Shown: in pieces, positions 29,052 to 36,650 of the stretch
Layout of the letters: each line of letters begins with the position of its first letter
Numbering within the stretch: position 1 is the stretch's first letter
From: Streptomyces sp. NBC_01803
GTDB taxonomy: Bacteria > Actinomycetota > Actinomycetes > Streptomycetales > Streptomycetaceae
Length of the DNA: 64,000 nt
Assembly (NCBI RefSeq): GCF_035917415.1
Contig: NZ_CP109073.1
Span: forward strand, 2,267,501-2,331,500
Reading direction: 5' to 3'
Notes under the pieces: model-generated
What the model saw: only the letters and a program-made list of their open reading frames with translations
Databases searched by the model: none
What the model was told of the DNA's origin: nothing
Translations under genes and position numbers: made by a program

Positions 29052-29483
29052 ATGACCGAACGCAAGCCGCCCGGCGTCACTTTCGAGTCGTGGATCGACA
29101 AGCAGATCCGCGAGGCCGAGGAACGCGGCGACTTCGCCGACCTGCCCGGCACCGGCCGCCCGCTCCCCCATCTCGACCGGCCTTACGACGACCTGTGGTG
29201 GGTCCGGCGGAAGATGGCCGACGAGGGTCTGACGCTCCTGCCGCCGACGCTCGCGCTGCGCAAGGAAGCGGAGGACGCCCTCGCGGCGGCGGCCCGAGCC
29301 GGGAACGAGGCGGAGGTGCGGCGGATCGTGACGGAGATCAACGACAAGATCGGCGCGGCGCTCCGGCGTCCGATGTCCGGCCCGCCGCTCAACCTGGTCC
29401 CCTACGACGTGGAGAAGGTCGTCGGGGAGTGGCGCGAGGGGCACGAGGGGCACGAGGGGTACCAAGGGCGCGCGTCGTCCTGA
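29052..29483 (+). CDS. DUF1992 family protein (DnaJC28-like conserved domain)
   Basis: 143 residues with the family signature VTFESWIDKQIREAEERGDFADLPGTGRPL followed by DDLWWVRRKMADEGL. It is found from bacteria to eukaryotes (DnaJ homologue subfamily C member 28); molecular function unknown. A short codon repeat near the end encodes EGHEGHEGYQG. ATG at 29052 has AGGAG about 10 nt upstream and is preferred to the start at 28995. Confidence 0.9.
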   Translation: MTERKPPGVTFESWIDKQIREAEERGDFADLPGTGRPLPHLDRPYDDLWWVRRKMADEGLTLLPPTLALRKEAEDALAAAARAGNEAEVRRIVTEINDKIGAALRRPMSGPPLNLVPYDVEKVVGEWREGHEGHEGYQGRASS

Positions 29484-29492
29484 ACGGCCGCG

Positions 29493-30026
29493 TCACGGGG
29501 TGCCGGCGACCCCGCCGCTCCCGGTCTTCTGTTCGCGCAGCTCCTTGATCTCCCGCCGCCGGGCCAGCCGGTGCGTGCGGCGGATCTGCGCCTCCTGGAA
29601 GCGGCGCCGGTCACGGTCGGTCTCCGGGAGCACCGGCGGCACGTTCCGCGGGTTGCCGCTCTCGTCGACGGCGGCGAAGACCAGATAGGCGCTGCCGACC
29701 TGGGTGGCGGGGGTCGACTCGTTCCACCGCTCGGCCATGACCCGCACGCCGATCTCCATGGAGGTGCGGCCGGTCCAGTTCGCCTGGGCGTGGACGTGGA
29801 CGAGGTCACCCACCCGGACCGGCACCAGGAAGACCATCTCGTCCATCGACGCCGTCACCGCCGGGCCGCCCGAGTGCCGCCCGGCGACGGCCCCGGCCGC
29901 GTCGTCCACCAGCTTCATGATCACGCCACCGTGGACGGTGCCCAGCAGGTTCACATCGGCCTGCGTCATGATGTGCGAGAGCGTGGTGCGGGAGGCCGAG
30001 GTGGGCTTTCCGGGGAGGTCGGTCAT
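29493..30026 (-). CDS. Acyl-CoA thioesterase, hotdog fold
   Basis: 177 residues. Hydrolyses acyl-CoA to free fatty acid and CoA. The hotdog core reads LSHIMTQADVNLLGTVHGGVIMKLVDDAAGAVAGRHSGG, with the NLLGTVHGG and Asp typical of the YciA/BFIT group, then VDDLVHVHAQ-type strand VGDLVHVHAQANWTGRTSMEIGVRV. The C-terminal 40 residues are basic and helical. The ATG at 30026 (MTDLPGKP) fits the family start better than the upstream ATG at 30056. Confidence 0.9.
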   Translation of the reverse strand: MTDLPGKPTSASRTTLSHIMTQADVNLLGTVHGGVIMKLVDDAAGAVAGRHSGGPAVTASMDEMVFLVPVRVGDLVHVHAQANWTGRTSMEIGVRVMAERWNESTPATQVGSAYLVFAAVDESGNPRNVPPVLPETDRDRRRFQEAQIRRTHRLARRREIKELREQKTGSGGVAGTP

Positions 30027-30135
30027 GGTCGCCACCCTAAGCCGGGTCGCGCGCACCGGCGGATTGCATCAGCTCTGACACAGTCATGACCACCGGCTCC
30101 CTGCCTCTCGCGGGGGACAGGCACACTTAGCTGCT

Positions 30136-31464
30136 ATGAGCGACTGGCCCTCCGGGTGGAGCGACGGCGAGCAGAACCGGAACCGGGACCGTTATGGCCG
30201 GGGCGCGGGCGGAAACCCACGACCCGAGAACGCCCGGGTCATGCCCCACGTCCAACGCCCGCCGCATCCGCGCGCGCCCGAGCCCGGGCCGGGACCCCAC
30301 GAGGACACCGTTCCGGACGAGGCGCAGCGGTACGACTCCGGCTACAACGAGGGCCAGGTCTACCGGGGCGCCGGCCATTCCCGCCCGGCGCCGCCGTCCC
30401 CGCCGCAGGCTCCGGGCCCCGGCGCGTACTACCCGGGCGACGACGGCTCGCGCCCGCGCGGTCCGGGTGGCCCCCGCGGTCCCCGCGGCCCCCGGAACTG
30501 GCGTCGCCGCATCGGGTACTCGGCGCTCGCGCTGGTCCTGATCCTGCTCATAACCGGGGTCGGCACCTACTTCTGGGCCGACGGAAAACTGCGCCGCGAC
30601 GTGGACCTGGCCTCGGTCGAGGACCGGCCGGAGGCGGGCGAGGGCACCAACTACCTGATCGTGGGCTCCGACAGCCGCGAGGGGCTGAGCGAGGAAGAGC
30701 AGCAGGACCTGCACACCGGCAGCACCGAGGGCCAGCGCACCGACACGATCATGATCCTGCACATCGGTGACAACGGGAACACGATGGTCAGCCTCCCCCG
30801 CGACTCGTGGGTGACGATCCCGGAGTTCACCGGCTCGGTCACGGGCAACCGCATCCCGGAGTCGCAGAACAAGATCAACGCGGCCTACTCGTCGGAGGGG
30901 GCGGAGCTGCTGGTCCGCACGGTCGAGTACAACACCGGCCTGCGCATCGACCATTACGCGGAGATCGGCTTCGGCGGCTTCGCGAACGTCGTGGACGCGC
31001 TGGGCGGCGTCGAGATGTGCTTCGACGAGGCGATCCACGACGAGAACTCGGGCGCCGACTTCGAGGAGGGCTGCCAGCGGCTCGACGGCGCGGAGTCCCT
31101 GGCGTACAACCGGCAGCGTTACCAGGAGGCCGAGGGCGACCTCGGCCGCACGCAGAACCAGCAGGAGTTCCTCAGCACGCTGGCCGACCAGGCGGCGTCG
31201 CCGTCGACGCTGCTGAACCCGTTCACGCTGTACCCGACGATGAGCGCCAGCCTGGACGCGCTGATCGTGGACAAGGACATGAGCCTGTGGGATCTGCGCG
31301 GGATGTTCTGGGCGATGCGTGGCGCGCACCGCATGAACATGCCGGTCGCCGACCCCGGCTACGAGACGAGCAAGGGGTCCGCCGTCCTCTGGGACGAGGA
31401 GCAGGTGGACCTGCTGATGCAGCAGCTGATCAACGATGAAGAGGTGACGGTCGGGCAGGAGTGA
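30136..31464 (+). CDS. LCP family protein, short form
   Basis: 442 residues. A disordered Pro/Arg/Gly-rich cytoplasmic N-terminus (1-120), an anchor near 131-149 and an LCP domain with NYLIVGSDSREGLSEEEQ, TDTIMILHIGDNGNTMVSLPRDSWV, NKINAAYSSEGAELLVRTVEYNTGLRIDHY, and the RxR segment AYNRQRYQEAEGDLGRTQNQQEF. All core residues are present. It lacks LytR_C. Fifth LCP-type gene of the window. ATG at 30136; no strong ribosome binding site, so a leaderless or short-leader transcript is possible. Confidence 0.95.
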   Translation: MSDWPSGWSDGEQNRNRDRYGRGAGGNPRPENARVMPHVQRPPHPRAPEPGPGPHEDTVPDEAQRYDSGYNEGQVYRGAGHSRPAPPSPPQAPGPGAYYPGDDGSRPRGPGGPRGPRGPRNWRRRIGYSALALVLILLITGVGTYFWADGKLRRDVDLASVEDRPEAGEGTNYLIVGSDSREGLSEEEQQDLHTGSTEGQRTDTIMILHIGDNGNTMVSLPRDSWVTIPEFTGSVTGNRIPESQNKINAAYSSEGAELLVRTVEYNTGLRIDHYAEIGFGGFANVVDALGGVEMCFDEAIHDENSGADFEEGCQRLDGAESLAYNRQRYQEAEGDLGRTQNQQEFLSTLADQAASPSTLLNPFTLYPTMSASLDALIVDKDMSLWDLRGMFWAMRGAHRMNMPVADPGYETSKGSAVLWDEEQVDLLMQQLINDEEVTVGQE

Positions 31465-31518
31465 CGGCTCTCCTCCTTCCCTCAGCCTTTCTCCTCAGCC
31501 TCCCTCTCCTCCTCTTTC

Positions 31519-31553
31519 GATGGGGCCTCGCGGCCGGGCCGCGGGGCCCCATC
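31519..31553. terminator. Strong hairpin between LCP and VOC genes
   Basis: Arms starting GATGGGGCCTCGCGGCC and ending in its complement pair over 17 bp with one G-T wobble and a 1-nt loop. It lies between two convergent genes (stops at 31464 and 31583), so it can serve both. Confidence 0.75.
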
Positions 31554-31582
31554 GTCGTTGTGCCCGTCTCCGCGCTCGCCAG

Positions 31583-31972
31583 CTAGCAGGCGCAGAGGCA
31601 GAAGGGGTGTCCGGCAGGGTCCGCGTAGACCCGCCAGCCGCGCTTGCCACCGTCGTCGCCTTCGAGCAGCTTCGCGCCCAGCCGCAGCACCTCCTGCTCG
31701 GCGGCGTCCAGGTGCTCCTTCGCCACGTCGAGGTCGAGGTGGAACTGCTGCGGCATGTCGGTGCTCGGCCACCGCGGCGGCTGGTAGCCGTCGGACCGCT
31801 GGAAGGCGAGCCGCCGCCCGTGCGGCCCGATGAGCTCGACCCACTCGCCGTCGCCGTCGCCCTCGCCGTCGCTCGCGTCGACCTCCCAGCCGAGAACGGC
31901 GGCGTAGAACTCGGCGAGCTCCCGGGGATTGGGGCAGTCCAGAACGGTTACCCCCATCGTGGCTACGGCCAT
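31583..31972 (-). CDS. VOC (glyoxalase/bleomycin-resistance) family protein
   Basis: 129 residues with one glyoxalase-type domain: GVTVLDCPNPRELAEFYAAVLGWEV at the N-terminus and QFHLDLDVAKEHLDAAEQEVLRLGAKLL, ending GWRVYADPAGHPFCLC. These match the actinobacterial single-domain VOC proteins whose substrates are mostly unknown. A 6-bp codon repeat gives GEGDGDGEW. Divergent from the CGNR regulator with several GTTACC/GGTAAC half-sites in between, so the regulator may control both. Confidence 0.88.
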   Translation of the reverse strand: MAVATMGVTVLDCPNPRELAEFYAAVLGWEVDASDGEGDGDGEWVELIGPHGRRLAFQRSDGYQPPRWPSTDMPQQFHLDLDVAKEHLDAAEQEVLRLGAKLLEGDDGGKRGWRVYADPAGHPFCLCAC

Positions 31973-31994
31973 GACGTCTCTCCTCCGTGTGTGC

Positions 31995-32055
31995 GTTACC
32001 TACATGTCGCTTCTATCGGTAACGAGTTACCTCATCATGGCCCAGTGCCGGTAAC
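31995..32055. promoter_or_regulatory. Four GTTACC/GGTAAC half-sites between VOC and CGNR genes
   Basis: Half-sites at 31995-32000 (GTTACC), 32018-32023 (GGTAAC), 32026-32031 (GTTACC) and 32050-32055 (GGTAAC). The middle pair forms the perfect palindrome GGTAACGAGTTACC, and like half-sites are 31-32 bp apart, about three helical turns. The last abuts the GTG start of the CGNR gene. This looks like a cooperative operator for an autoregulator; the divergent VOC gene would be co-controlled. Confidence 0.6.
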
Positions 32056-32589
32056 GTGGCAAGCGTGAGCGCCGGAGACAGACGGATACCCGAGGGGCTG
32101 GTTCTGATCAAGGACCTGATCAACACCCTCGATGTGGAATCCGGCCGTGACACGCTCGCCGCCTTCGCGGAGGAGCGCGGCCTGCCGGTGCCCGGGCTGG
32201 TGCCCGGGCTGGTCACTCTGCGGGAGGCGCTGCGGGAAGCGTGCGTCGCCCACACCGGCCCCGACATGCGCCCGGAGCGCGGGGCTCAGCTGGCCGCGCT
32301 GCTGAGGTCGGCCCCGCTGACCGTGACGGTGGACGCCACCGGCCGGGCTTCGCTGACCCCCGCCCCCGGCCTCTCCCCGGCCGCCGAGTTCACCGCGCGC
32401 GTCGCGGCGGCGATCGCCACGGCAGAGGCGGGCGGGACGTGGCAGCGGCTGAAGGCATGCGGTGCGGAGAGCTGCCGCTGGGCGTACTACGACCACAGCC
32501 CGGCGGGCCGACGGCGCTGGTGCTCGATGCAGGTGTGCGGGTCGCGGGCGAAGATGCGGGCGTACCGGGCGAAGCAGCGGGGGGAGTGA
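32056..32589 (+). CDS. CGNR zinc-finger family transcriptional regulator
   Basis: 177 residues. The N-terminal ABATE-like domain (LIKDLINTLDVESGRDTLAAFAEERGLP) precedes a C-terminal zinc-finger: LKACGAESCRWAYYDHSPAGRRRWCSMQVCGSRAKMRAYR, with four Cys and CGSR in place of the name-giving CGNR. Such proteins are presumed stress-induced regulators. GTG at 32056; a GTG nine bases later is also possible. Divergent from the VOC gene, and 6 nt upstream of the PLP-enzyme gene, so these two are probably one operon. Confidence 0.88.
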   Translation: MASVSAGDRRIPEGLVLIKDLINTLDVESGRDTLAAFAEERGLPVPGLVPGLVTLREALREACVAHTGPDMRPERGAQLAALLRSAPLTVTVDATGRASLTPAPGLSPAAEFTARVAAAIATAEAGGTWQRLKACGAESCRWAYYDHSPAGRRRWCSMQVCGSRAKMRAYRAKQRGE

Positions 32590-32595
32590 GCCGCG

Positions 32596-33498
32596 ATGCC
32601 GCTGTTGCCGTCTCCGGTCCTGCGCCTGCCCGACCCGGTGTTGGCCCGCGCTGGAGTGGAACTTCGCCTGAAGCGGGATGACTTGATCCACCCCCTGATC
32701 CCGGGCAACAAGTGGCGCAAGCTGATGCCCAATCTGCGGGCGGCCGTGGCCGAGGGTCACACCCGCCTGTTGACGTTCGGCGGCGCCTACTCGAACCACA
32801 TACGCGCGGTGGCGGCCGGCGCGGCGGCGTACGGTCTGGAGAGCGTGGGCCTGATCCGGGGCGACGAACTGGCCGACGCCCCCCGCAACTGGTCCCTGAC
32901 GGCGGCGGAGGCGGACGGCATGCGCCTGTCGTTCCTGGACCGCCGCACCTACCGGGCGACGCTGTCCACCCTGTCCACGCCGGAAACCCAACGCCGACTG
33001 CTGCGGGCCTGGGGCCGCTGCTCCGTCCTCCCCGAGGGCGGCTCGAACGTCCTGGCCGCACGAGGCGCGGCCGACACCGTGCGCGAACTGCTCCCCGACC
33101 TCGGCCCGGACGACGTCATCTGCTGCGCGGTCGGCACCGGCGGCACCCTCGCGGGCATGGCCGCCGCCCTCCCCCCGGGCACCCGGGCACTGGGCGTCGC
33201 GGCCCTGAAGGGCGCCTCCGGCTACCTGGAGTCGGAGATCACCCGCCTCCACGAGCAAGGCTGGCACCGCACCTTCGACAACTGGCAGATCCACCACACC
33301 CACCACGCGGGCGGCTACGCCCGCACCTCCCCCCAACTGGCGGCATTCGCAGCCGACTTCGAGTCCCGCCACGGGGTGGCGCTGGAACGCCACTACGTGG
33401 CGAAGACCCTGCACTGCGTCTACGACCTGGCCCGGACCGGGCAGTTCCCACCCGGAACACGAATAACCCTGGTGGTAACGGGCCCGGCCACGCCGTGA
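32596..33498 (+). CDS. PLP-dependent ACC deaminase / D-cysteine desulfhydrase family enzyme
   Basis: 300 residues, fold-type II PLP enzyme. The catalytic Lys is in IPGNKWRKLMPNLRAA near residue 36, followed by LLTFGGAYSNHIRAVAA and the phosphate-binding GTGGTLAGMAAALPPG. Members either open the cyclopropane of ACC or release sulfide from D-cysteine; the sequence alone does not separate them. Starts 6 nt after the CGNR gene. Confidence 0.9.
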   Translation: MPLLPSPVLRLPDPVLARAGVELRLKRDDLIHPLIPGNKWRKLMPNLRAAVAEGHTRLLTFGGAYSNHIRAVAAGAAAYGLESVGLIRGDELADAPRNWSLTAAEADGMRLSFLDRRTYRATLSTLSTPETQRRLLRAWGRCSVLPEGGSNVLAARGAADTVRELLPDLGPDDVICCAVGTGGTLAGMAAALPPGTRALGVAALKGASGYLESEITRLHEQGWHRTFDNWQIHHTHHAGGYARTSPQLAAFAADFESRHGVALERHYVAKTLHCVYDLARTGQFPPGTRITLVVTGPATP

Positions 33499-33532
33499 GG
33501 ACACAACGCCCCGAGCCGCGACACCTCCGCGC

Positions 33533-33692
33533 GCACAACGAGAAGCCCCCGCGCGGGGGTGTTCGCGGCCGGGTGTCCCGCTCCTGCTCAGGCAGGCGGC
33601 GGGGCGCTCCCGCCGCTGACCGACGTCTCGCGATGCCCCCGGGCGCCTGGCCTTCCTCGTGAAGGCAGGCACCCGGGGGTTTCTCGTTGTGC
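33533..33692. repeat. 160-bp segment bounded by 18-bp inverted repeats
   Basis: GCACAACGAGAAGCCCCC at 33533-33550 and its complement (17 of 18 bases) at 33675-33692. Each end continues inward into a GC hairpin (CCCCCGCGCGGGGG at 33546-33559, and 33635-33679). It lies just after the ACC-deaminase-like gene, at the left edge of the accessory patch. Confidence 0.8.
33635..33692 (+). terminator. Long hairpin with T-rich tail
   Basis: CCCCCGGGCGCCTGGCCTTC pairs imperfectly with GAAGGCAGGCACCCGGGGG around a short CTCGT loop, followed by TTTCTCGTT. It has the form of an intrinsic terminator on the plus strand, serving the ACC-deaminase-like operon. Confidence 0.65.
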
Positions 33693-33904
33693 CCTGGCAC
33701 GGGTCACTCCCAGATACGGGGACCGCCGCCGCACCACTCGATCACGCGCGGGTCCGAGAGGTCGACGTCTTCGACGTCGAGTCCCGCGCGGCGCAGCGGT
33801 TTCAGCAGCTCGCCGGGATTGCGGGCCAGACCGAGGGGCGCGGCGCCCGTGTGTTCACTCGGACGTGCGGCGTCAGCCGACCCGGTGGTGGGTACGACTC
33901 GCCC

Positions 33905-34006
33905 ATGACATGCCCCAACTGCGAAAGCACCAACGTGAGTTCCGCCGGGTTGTTCAGCCGGAAATGGCGCTGTGACGACTGCGGCAGCACCTTCAACCCC
34001 CGCTAG
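33905..34006 (+). CDS. Zinc-ribbon mini-protein (33 aa)
   Basis: A 33-residue frame starting MTCPNCESTNVSS and ending DDCGSTFNPR. It has two CxxC knuckles (CPNC and CDDC) separated by 19 residues including KWRC, which forms a complete rubredoxin-like zinc ribbon. No clear ribosome binding site. Its TAG stop overlaps the CTA of the convergent gene's stop at 34003-34005. Could be a real small protein or the tail of a longer frame starting at 33659. Confidence 0.5.
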   Translation: MTCPNCESTNVSSAGLFSRKWRCDDCGSTFNPR

Positions 34007-34218
34007 GACTGAAGACCGAACCGCTCGTTCAGCTTCGCCGCCAGTGCTTGGGCGTCCGTCTCGGTCATGTCCCGGGCTGCCTGGGGAGTACCGTCCGGCC
34101 TGGTGTCGTGGGCAATGCCTCCGTCAGGTGTGATCACGTACCACCAGCCGTCGCGGTACTGCCGGGCCTCGAAGGGGCCGGGCTCGTGCGGCAATCCAAT
34201 AAATCGGCTATCCACCAT
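34003..34218 (-). CDS. Hypothetical protein (71 aa)
   Basis: 71 residues starting MVDSRFIGLPHEPGPF and including ARQYRDGWWYVITPDGG, a short acidic beta-type protein without Cys or membrane segment. Not recognised. It faces the XRE regulator gene divergently across 172 bp, an arrangement common for small partner proteins of XRE regulators in mobile or accessory loci. Confidence 0.55.
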   Translation of the reverse strand: MVDSRFIGLPHEPGPFEARQYRDGWWYVITPDGGIAHDTRPDGTPQAARDMTETDAQALAAKLNERFGLQS

Positions 34219-34390
34219 GGCGGCATGCTCCCAGTACGCGGGGGTGGATGCCGCCGGACCCGGCACGATTCGCCCCAACTGAGTGGCCAGCACTACGGCC
34301 CCGCCAACCGGCGGGGCCGTTCGCTGTTCCCCCCGCAAGCGGAGGGGTACCGTCCGAGGTGTCAGCGCAAGGACGGCAACGGAGTCCACT

Positions 34391-35596
34391 ATGCGAGCAC
34401 CCACCCATGCCCCCATAGAGGGGATCGGGACACGCATCCAAGAGATCCGCCTGTTGCGCGGATACACCCTGCGAGAGCTTTCCCGTCGGGCGCACGTCTC
34501 TCCTGCCCAGGTTTCCCGTGTCGAGTCGGGCAAGCGGTACGCCAGCGTAAGCGTGGTTGCAGCCCTAGCTCGTGCGCTCAGTGTCAGCGTCTCTGTGCTG
34601 TACGGGCAGCCGTACATCCACATGCTGAAGCGGGACCAACTCGACGCCCTGCTGTCACCCATCGCCAGTTCGCTCGACGACTGGGACATCGCACCCGACG
34701 AGGAGGACCCACCGCCGCGTCCTCTGGCAGTCCTGGAGGCGGAAGTGCGGTCCTTGGACGCCAAGCGGGAGGCTGGCATGCAGTTTGAGGTCGCCGAGGC
34801 CCTTCCCGGCCTCATCGCGGAGGTCAACGCGACCGTGCTCTTCCACGACCGTCCCGGCCGCGACCGTGAGCGCGCGTTCTGGCTCCAGGCCGAGCTGGGC
34901 CGCACGGCCTATGTCGCCACGCGCAGGCTCGGGTTCATGGATCTGGCACGGCACGCTCTCGGCCGTATGGCGGCTGCCGCACCGCACTCCGGCGACCCTC
35001 GGCAGGTCGCCATCGAGCGGTGGGACCGGGCCCGACTGCTGGGTGACGCGACCCGGGCCGATAAAGGGTCCCGCCTCGTGCACCAGGCGCTCCGCGACCT
35101 GGACGACGACGGGACGGCTGCGACACGGGCGGTACGCGGCGCGCTGTACCTGGAAGCGTCGGTGCTCGCGCGCCGCGCTGGGGTGGGACACACGGCGGCG
35201 GACTGGCTTGGCGAGGCCCGCGAGCTCGCCAATCAGACTGGTGAACTTCCCGACTACGGACTGGTCTTCGGACCTACGAACGTAGCGATTCACACCATGT
35301 CCGTGGCGGCTGACAAGGACCGGCACGGCGAAGCACTGAAGACCGCCCAGAGCCTGCACCTGCCCGAGGACTACCCGAAGGCTAGGGCGGCGTCCTACTG
35401 GGCATCACGCGCGAGGTCGGAGGCTTGGACCGCGCAGCACGATGCGGCGCAGCGGTCATTGGCAAAGGCACGGACGGTGGCACCACAGCAAACTCGATAT
35501 CACCCAGGCGTTCACGAGACGGTCGGCACGTTGCTGCGTGCTCGGGCGCGGGCCACGGACGAGCTTAGGGACTACGCGCTGTGGTGTGGCGTTTAG
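34391..35596 (+). CDS. XRE-family transcriptional regulator with helical repeat domain
   Basis: 401 residues. The N-terminal HTH (residues 10-70) reads IGTRIQEIRLLRGYTLRELSRRAHVSPAQVSRVESGKR, a classic Cro/CI-type helix-turn-helix. The rest is a long alpha-helical region (ALGRMAAAAPHSGDP, ALYLEASVLARRAG, HTAADWLGEARELAN), similar to the TPR-like C-terminal part of many Streptomyces XRE proteins. ATG at 34391 has GGAG 6 nt upstream; an upstream frame from 34283 is not needed. Codon use has more A/T in third positions than neighbours, consistent with acquired DNA. Confidence 0.88.
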   Translation: MRAPTHAPIEGIGTRIQEIRLLRGYTLRELSRRAHVSPAQVSRVESGKRYASVSVVAALARALSVSVSVLYGQPYIHMLKRDQLDALLSPIASSLDDWDIAPDEEDPPPRPLAVLEAEVRSLDAKREAGMQFEVAEALPGLIAEVNATVLFHDRPGRDRERAFWLQAELGRTAYVATRRLGFMDLARHALGRMAAAAPHSGDPRQVAIERWDRARLLGDATRADKGSRLVHQALRDLDDDGTAATRAVRGALYLEASVLARRAGVGHTAADWLGEARELANQTGELPDYGLVFGPTNVAIHTMSVAADKDRHGEALKTAQSLHLPEDYPKARAASYWASRARSEAWTAQHDAAQRSLAKARTVAPQQTRYHPGVHETVGTLLRARARATDELRDYALWCGV

Positions 35597-35683
35597 CGGA
35601 GAGTTGGTACAGCGTCAAGCGTTTCCTGAGGTATCGCCTGTTGCCAGCGTGGTAACACCAAAGGGGTTCAGCAGGGGAATTCT

Positions 35684-36271
35684 GTGACTGTCAGCGCACG
35701 GCAGCTCACTGGAGAGCCGATTATGGCGACGATCGCCCCCGCACTACCCCCAGCGGTACCCGAGTGGATTCCCGTCGGCCGGTATCCCGAACTCCGGCCC
35801 ACCGGCCGGTGGTTCGATGCCGTCACGGCCTACAGCGTCGAGGGCGTCCGCGCCATCGCGCGGCTCGGCGAGCGGTCCGGGCCGGTGATCGATGACCCGG
35901 AGCAGGGATTCGTCACATGGTTCGTCAGGCCCGGGTCGGCCGCGGGCTGGTCGTTGCCGTGCGTCGGGGTCCTCGGCGCCGGTTGCGAGATCGTCGTTCC
36001 CCCGGCAGCCGTTCCGGACAGGGCGCTCCTGCGCTGGGTGATCCCTCCGGCCGGGGACTGCCTGACCTGTCCGGCGCTGCTGTACGACACGCTCGCCCTC
36101 GTCACCGGCGAACGGAGACTGAGGGCCGCCGCGTCCACCTTCACCTCGCCCGAGTGCCTCTTCGGCGAGCACGAGGCGTGCACCAAGGCCGAGGTGCCCT
36201 CCTCCCCGCAGGACAGCTCGGTGATCTACGAGCCGTGCAACTGTGACTGCCACGCGGGGGCCGGGCGGTGA
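35684..36271 (+). CDS. Hypothetical protein (195 aa) of an accessory region
   Basis: 195 residues with EWIPVGRYPELRPTGRWFDAV, FVTWFVRPGSAAGW, SLPCVGVLGAGCEIVVPP and a Cys-rich C-terminus (CLFGEHEACTK, PCNCDCHAG). I associate this pattern with uncharacterised Streptomyces accessory proteins but cannot assign a function. GTG at 35684 preceded by GGGGAA; an ATG at 35723 is possible. Its TGA overlaps the GTG of the next gene by 4 nt. Confidence 0.65.
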   Translation: MTVSARQLTGEPIMATIAPALPPAVPEWIPVGRYPELRPTGRWFDAVTAYSVEGVRAIARLGERSGPVIDDPEQGFVTWFVRPGSAAGWSLPCVGVLGAGCEIVVPPAAVPDRALLRWVIPPAGDCLTCPALLYDTLALVTGERRLRAAASTFTSPECLFGEHEACTKAEVPSSPQDSSVIYEPCNCDCHAGAGR

Positions 36272-36597
36272 GCGGCATGATGACGCTGGCCCTGCTCAGC
36301 GATGAGGCACTGGCGCGGGCGGGGGACCCGCACCCGGAGTTGTGCGTCCGGCTCGTGGTCGCCGGCATCAGCCACGACCCATCCGGCCGGACACCGCCGT
36401 CGCGGCTGGAGCTTCGGATGTCCCCGGGCCAGCTCAGGGACCTGATGGCACAGGGCCGCGCGGCCCAAGCCGCGCAAATCGCCCAGGCCCGCGCCCGCGC
36501 CGGGCGCGCACAGGCCGCCGAAGTCGCCACCGACGGGACCCGCACGACTTCTCGGCCTTCACAGCCTTCAACGGCGCCGTCCCCCTTCCCCGCGTGA
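36268..36597 (+). CDS. Hypothetical protein (109 aa), coupled to upstream gene
   Basis: 109 residues. VSGMMTLALLSDEALARAGDPHPELCVRLVVAGISHDPSGR, then SRLELRMSPGQLRDLMAQGRAAQAAQIAQARARA. Function unknown. It starts at a GTG overlapping the upstream stop (GTGA), so the pair is translationally coupled. The last 20 residues (RTTSRPSQPSTAPSPFPA) run into the inverted amidase fragment, so the natural C-terminus may have been replaced at this junction. Confidence 0.6.
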   Translation: MSGMMTLALLSDEALARAGDPHPELCVRLVVAGISHDPSGRTPPSRLELRMSPGQLRDLMAQGRAAQAAQIAQARARAGRAQAAEVATDGTRTTSRPSQPSTAPSPFPA

Positions 36598-36650
36598 TTC
36601 GCCCGGCCGTTCTCCACCAGGTGCACCGTGCCGTCCTTGGCGAGGAGCTT
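36577..36650 (-). pseudogene. Inverted N-terminal-side fragment of a phage-type amidase
   Basis: On the minus strand these bases encode KLLAKDGTVHLVENGRANHA followed by GKGDGAVE, the middle segment of N-acetylmuramoyl-L-alanine amidases from actinophages (consensus about DGTVxxVAxGRTNHAGxG). The reading then leaves the family. It lies head-to-head with the C-terminal-side fragment on the plus strand that starts at 36643. No start codon or upstream part of the amidase is present. Confidence 0.7.

Larger units (their letters stand above)
33499..33904. other. Gene-poor stretch with two hairpins and an antisense frame
   Basis: About 400 nt. It holds the hairpin pair annotated separately (33533-33692). 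On the minus strand from about 33890 to 33704 an open frame ends LDVEDVDLSDPRVIEW and stops at 33704-33706. It looks protein-like but has no usable start codon, so it may be the 3' end of a decayed gene. I see nothing else. Confidence 0.4.

Noticed and set aside
33704..33890. Minus-strand frame ending SDPRVIEWCGGG
   Set aside because: It looks protein-like at its end but has no start codon in a usable place; recorded only as a possible gene remnant.
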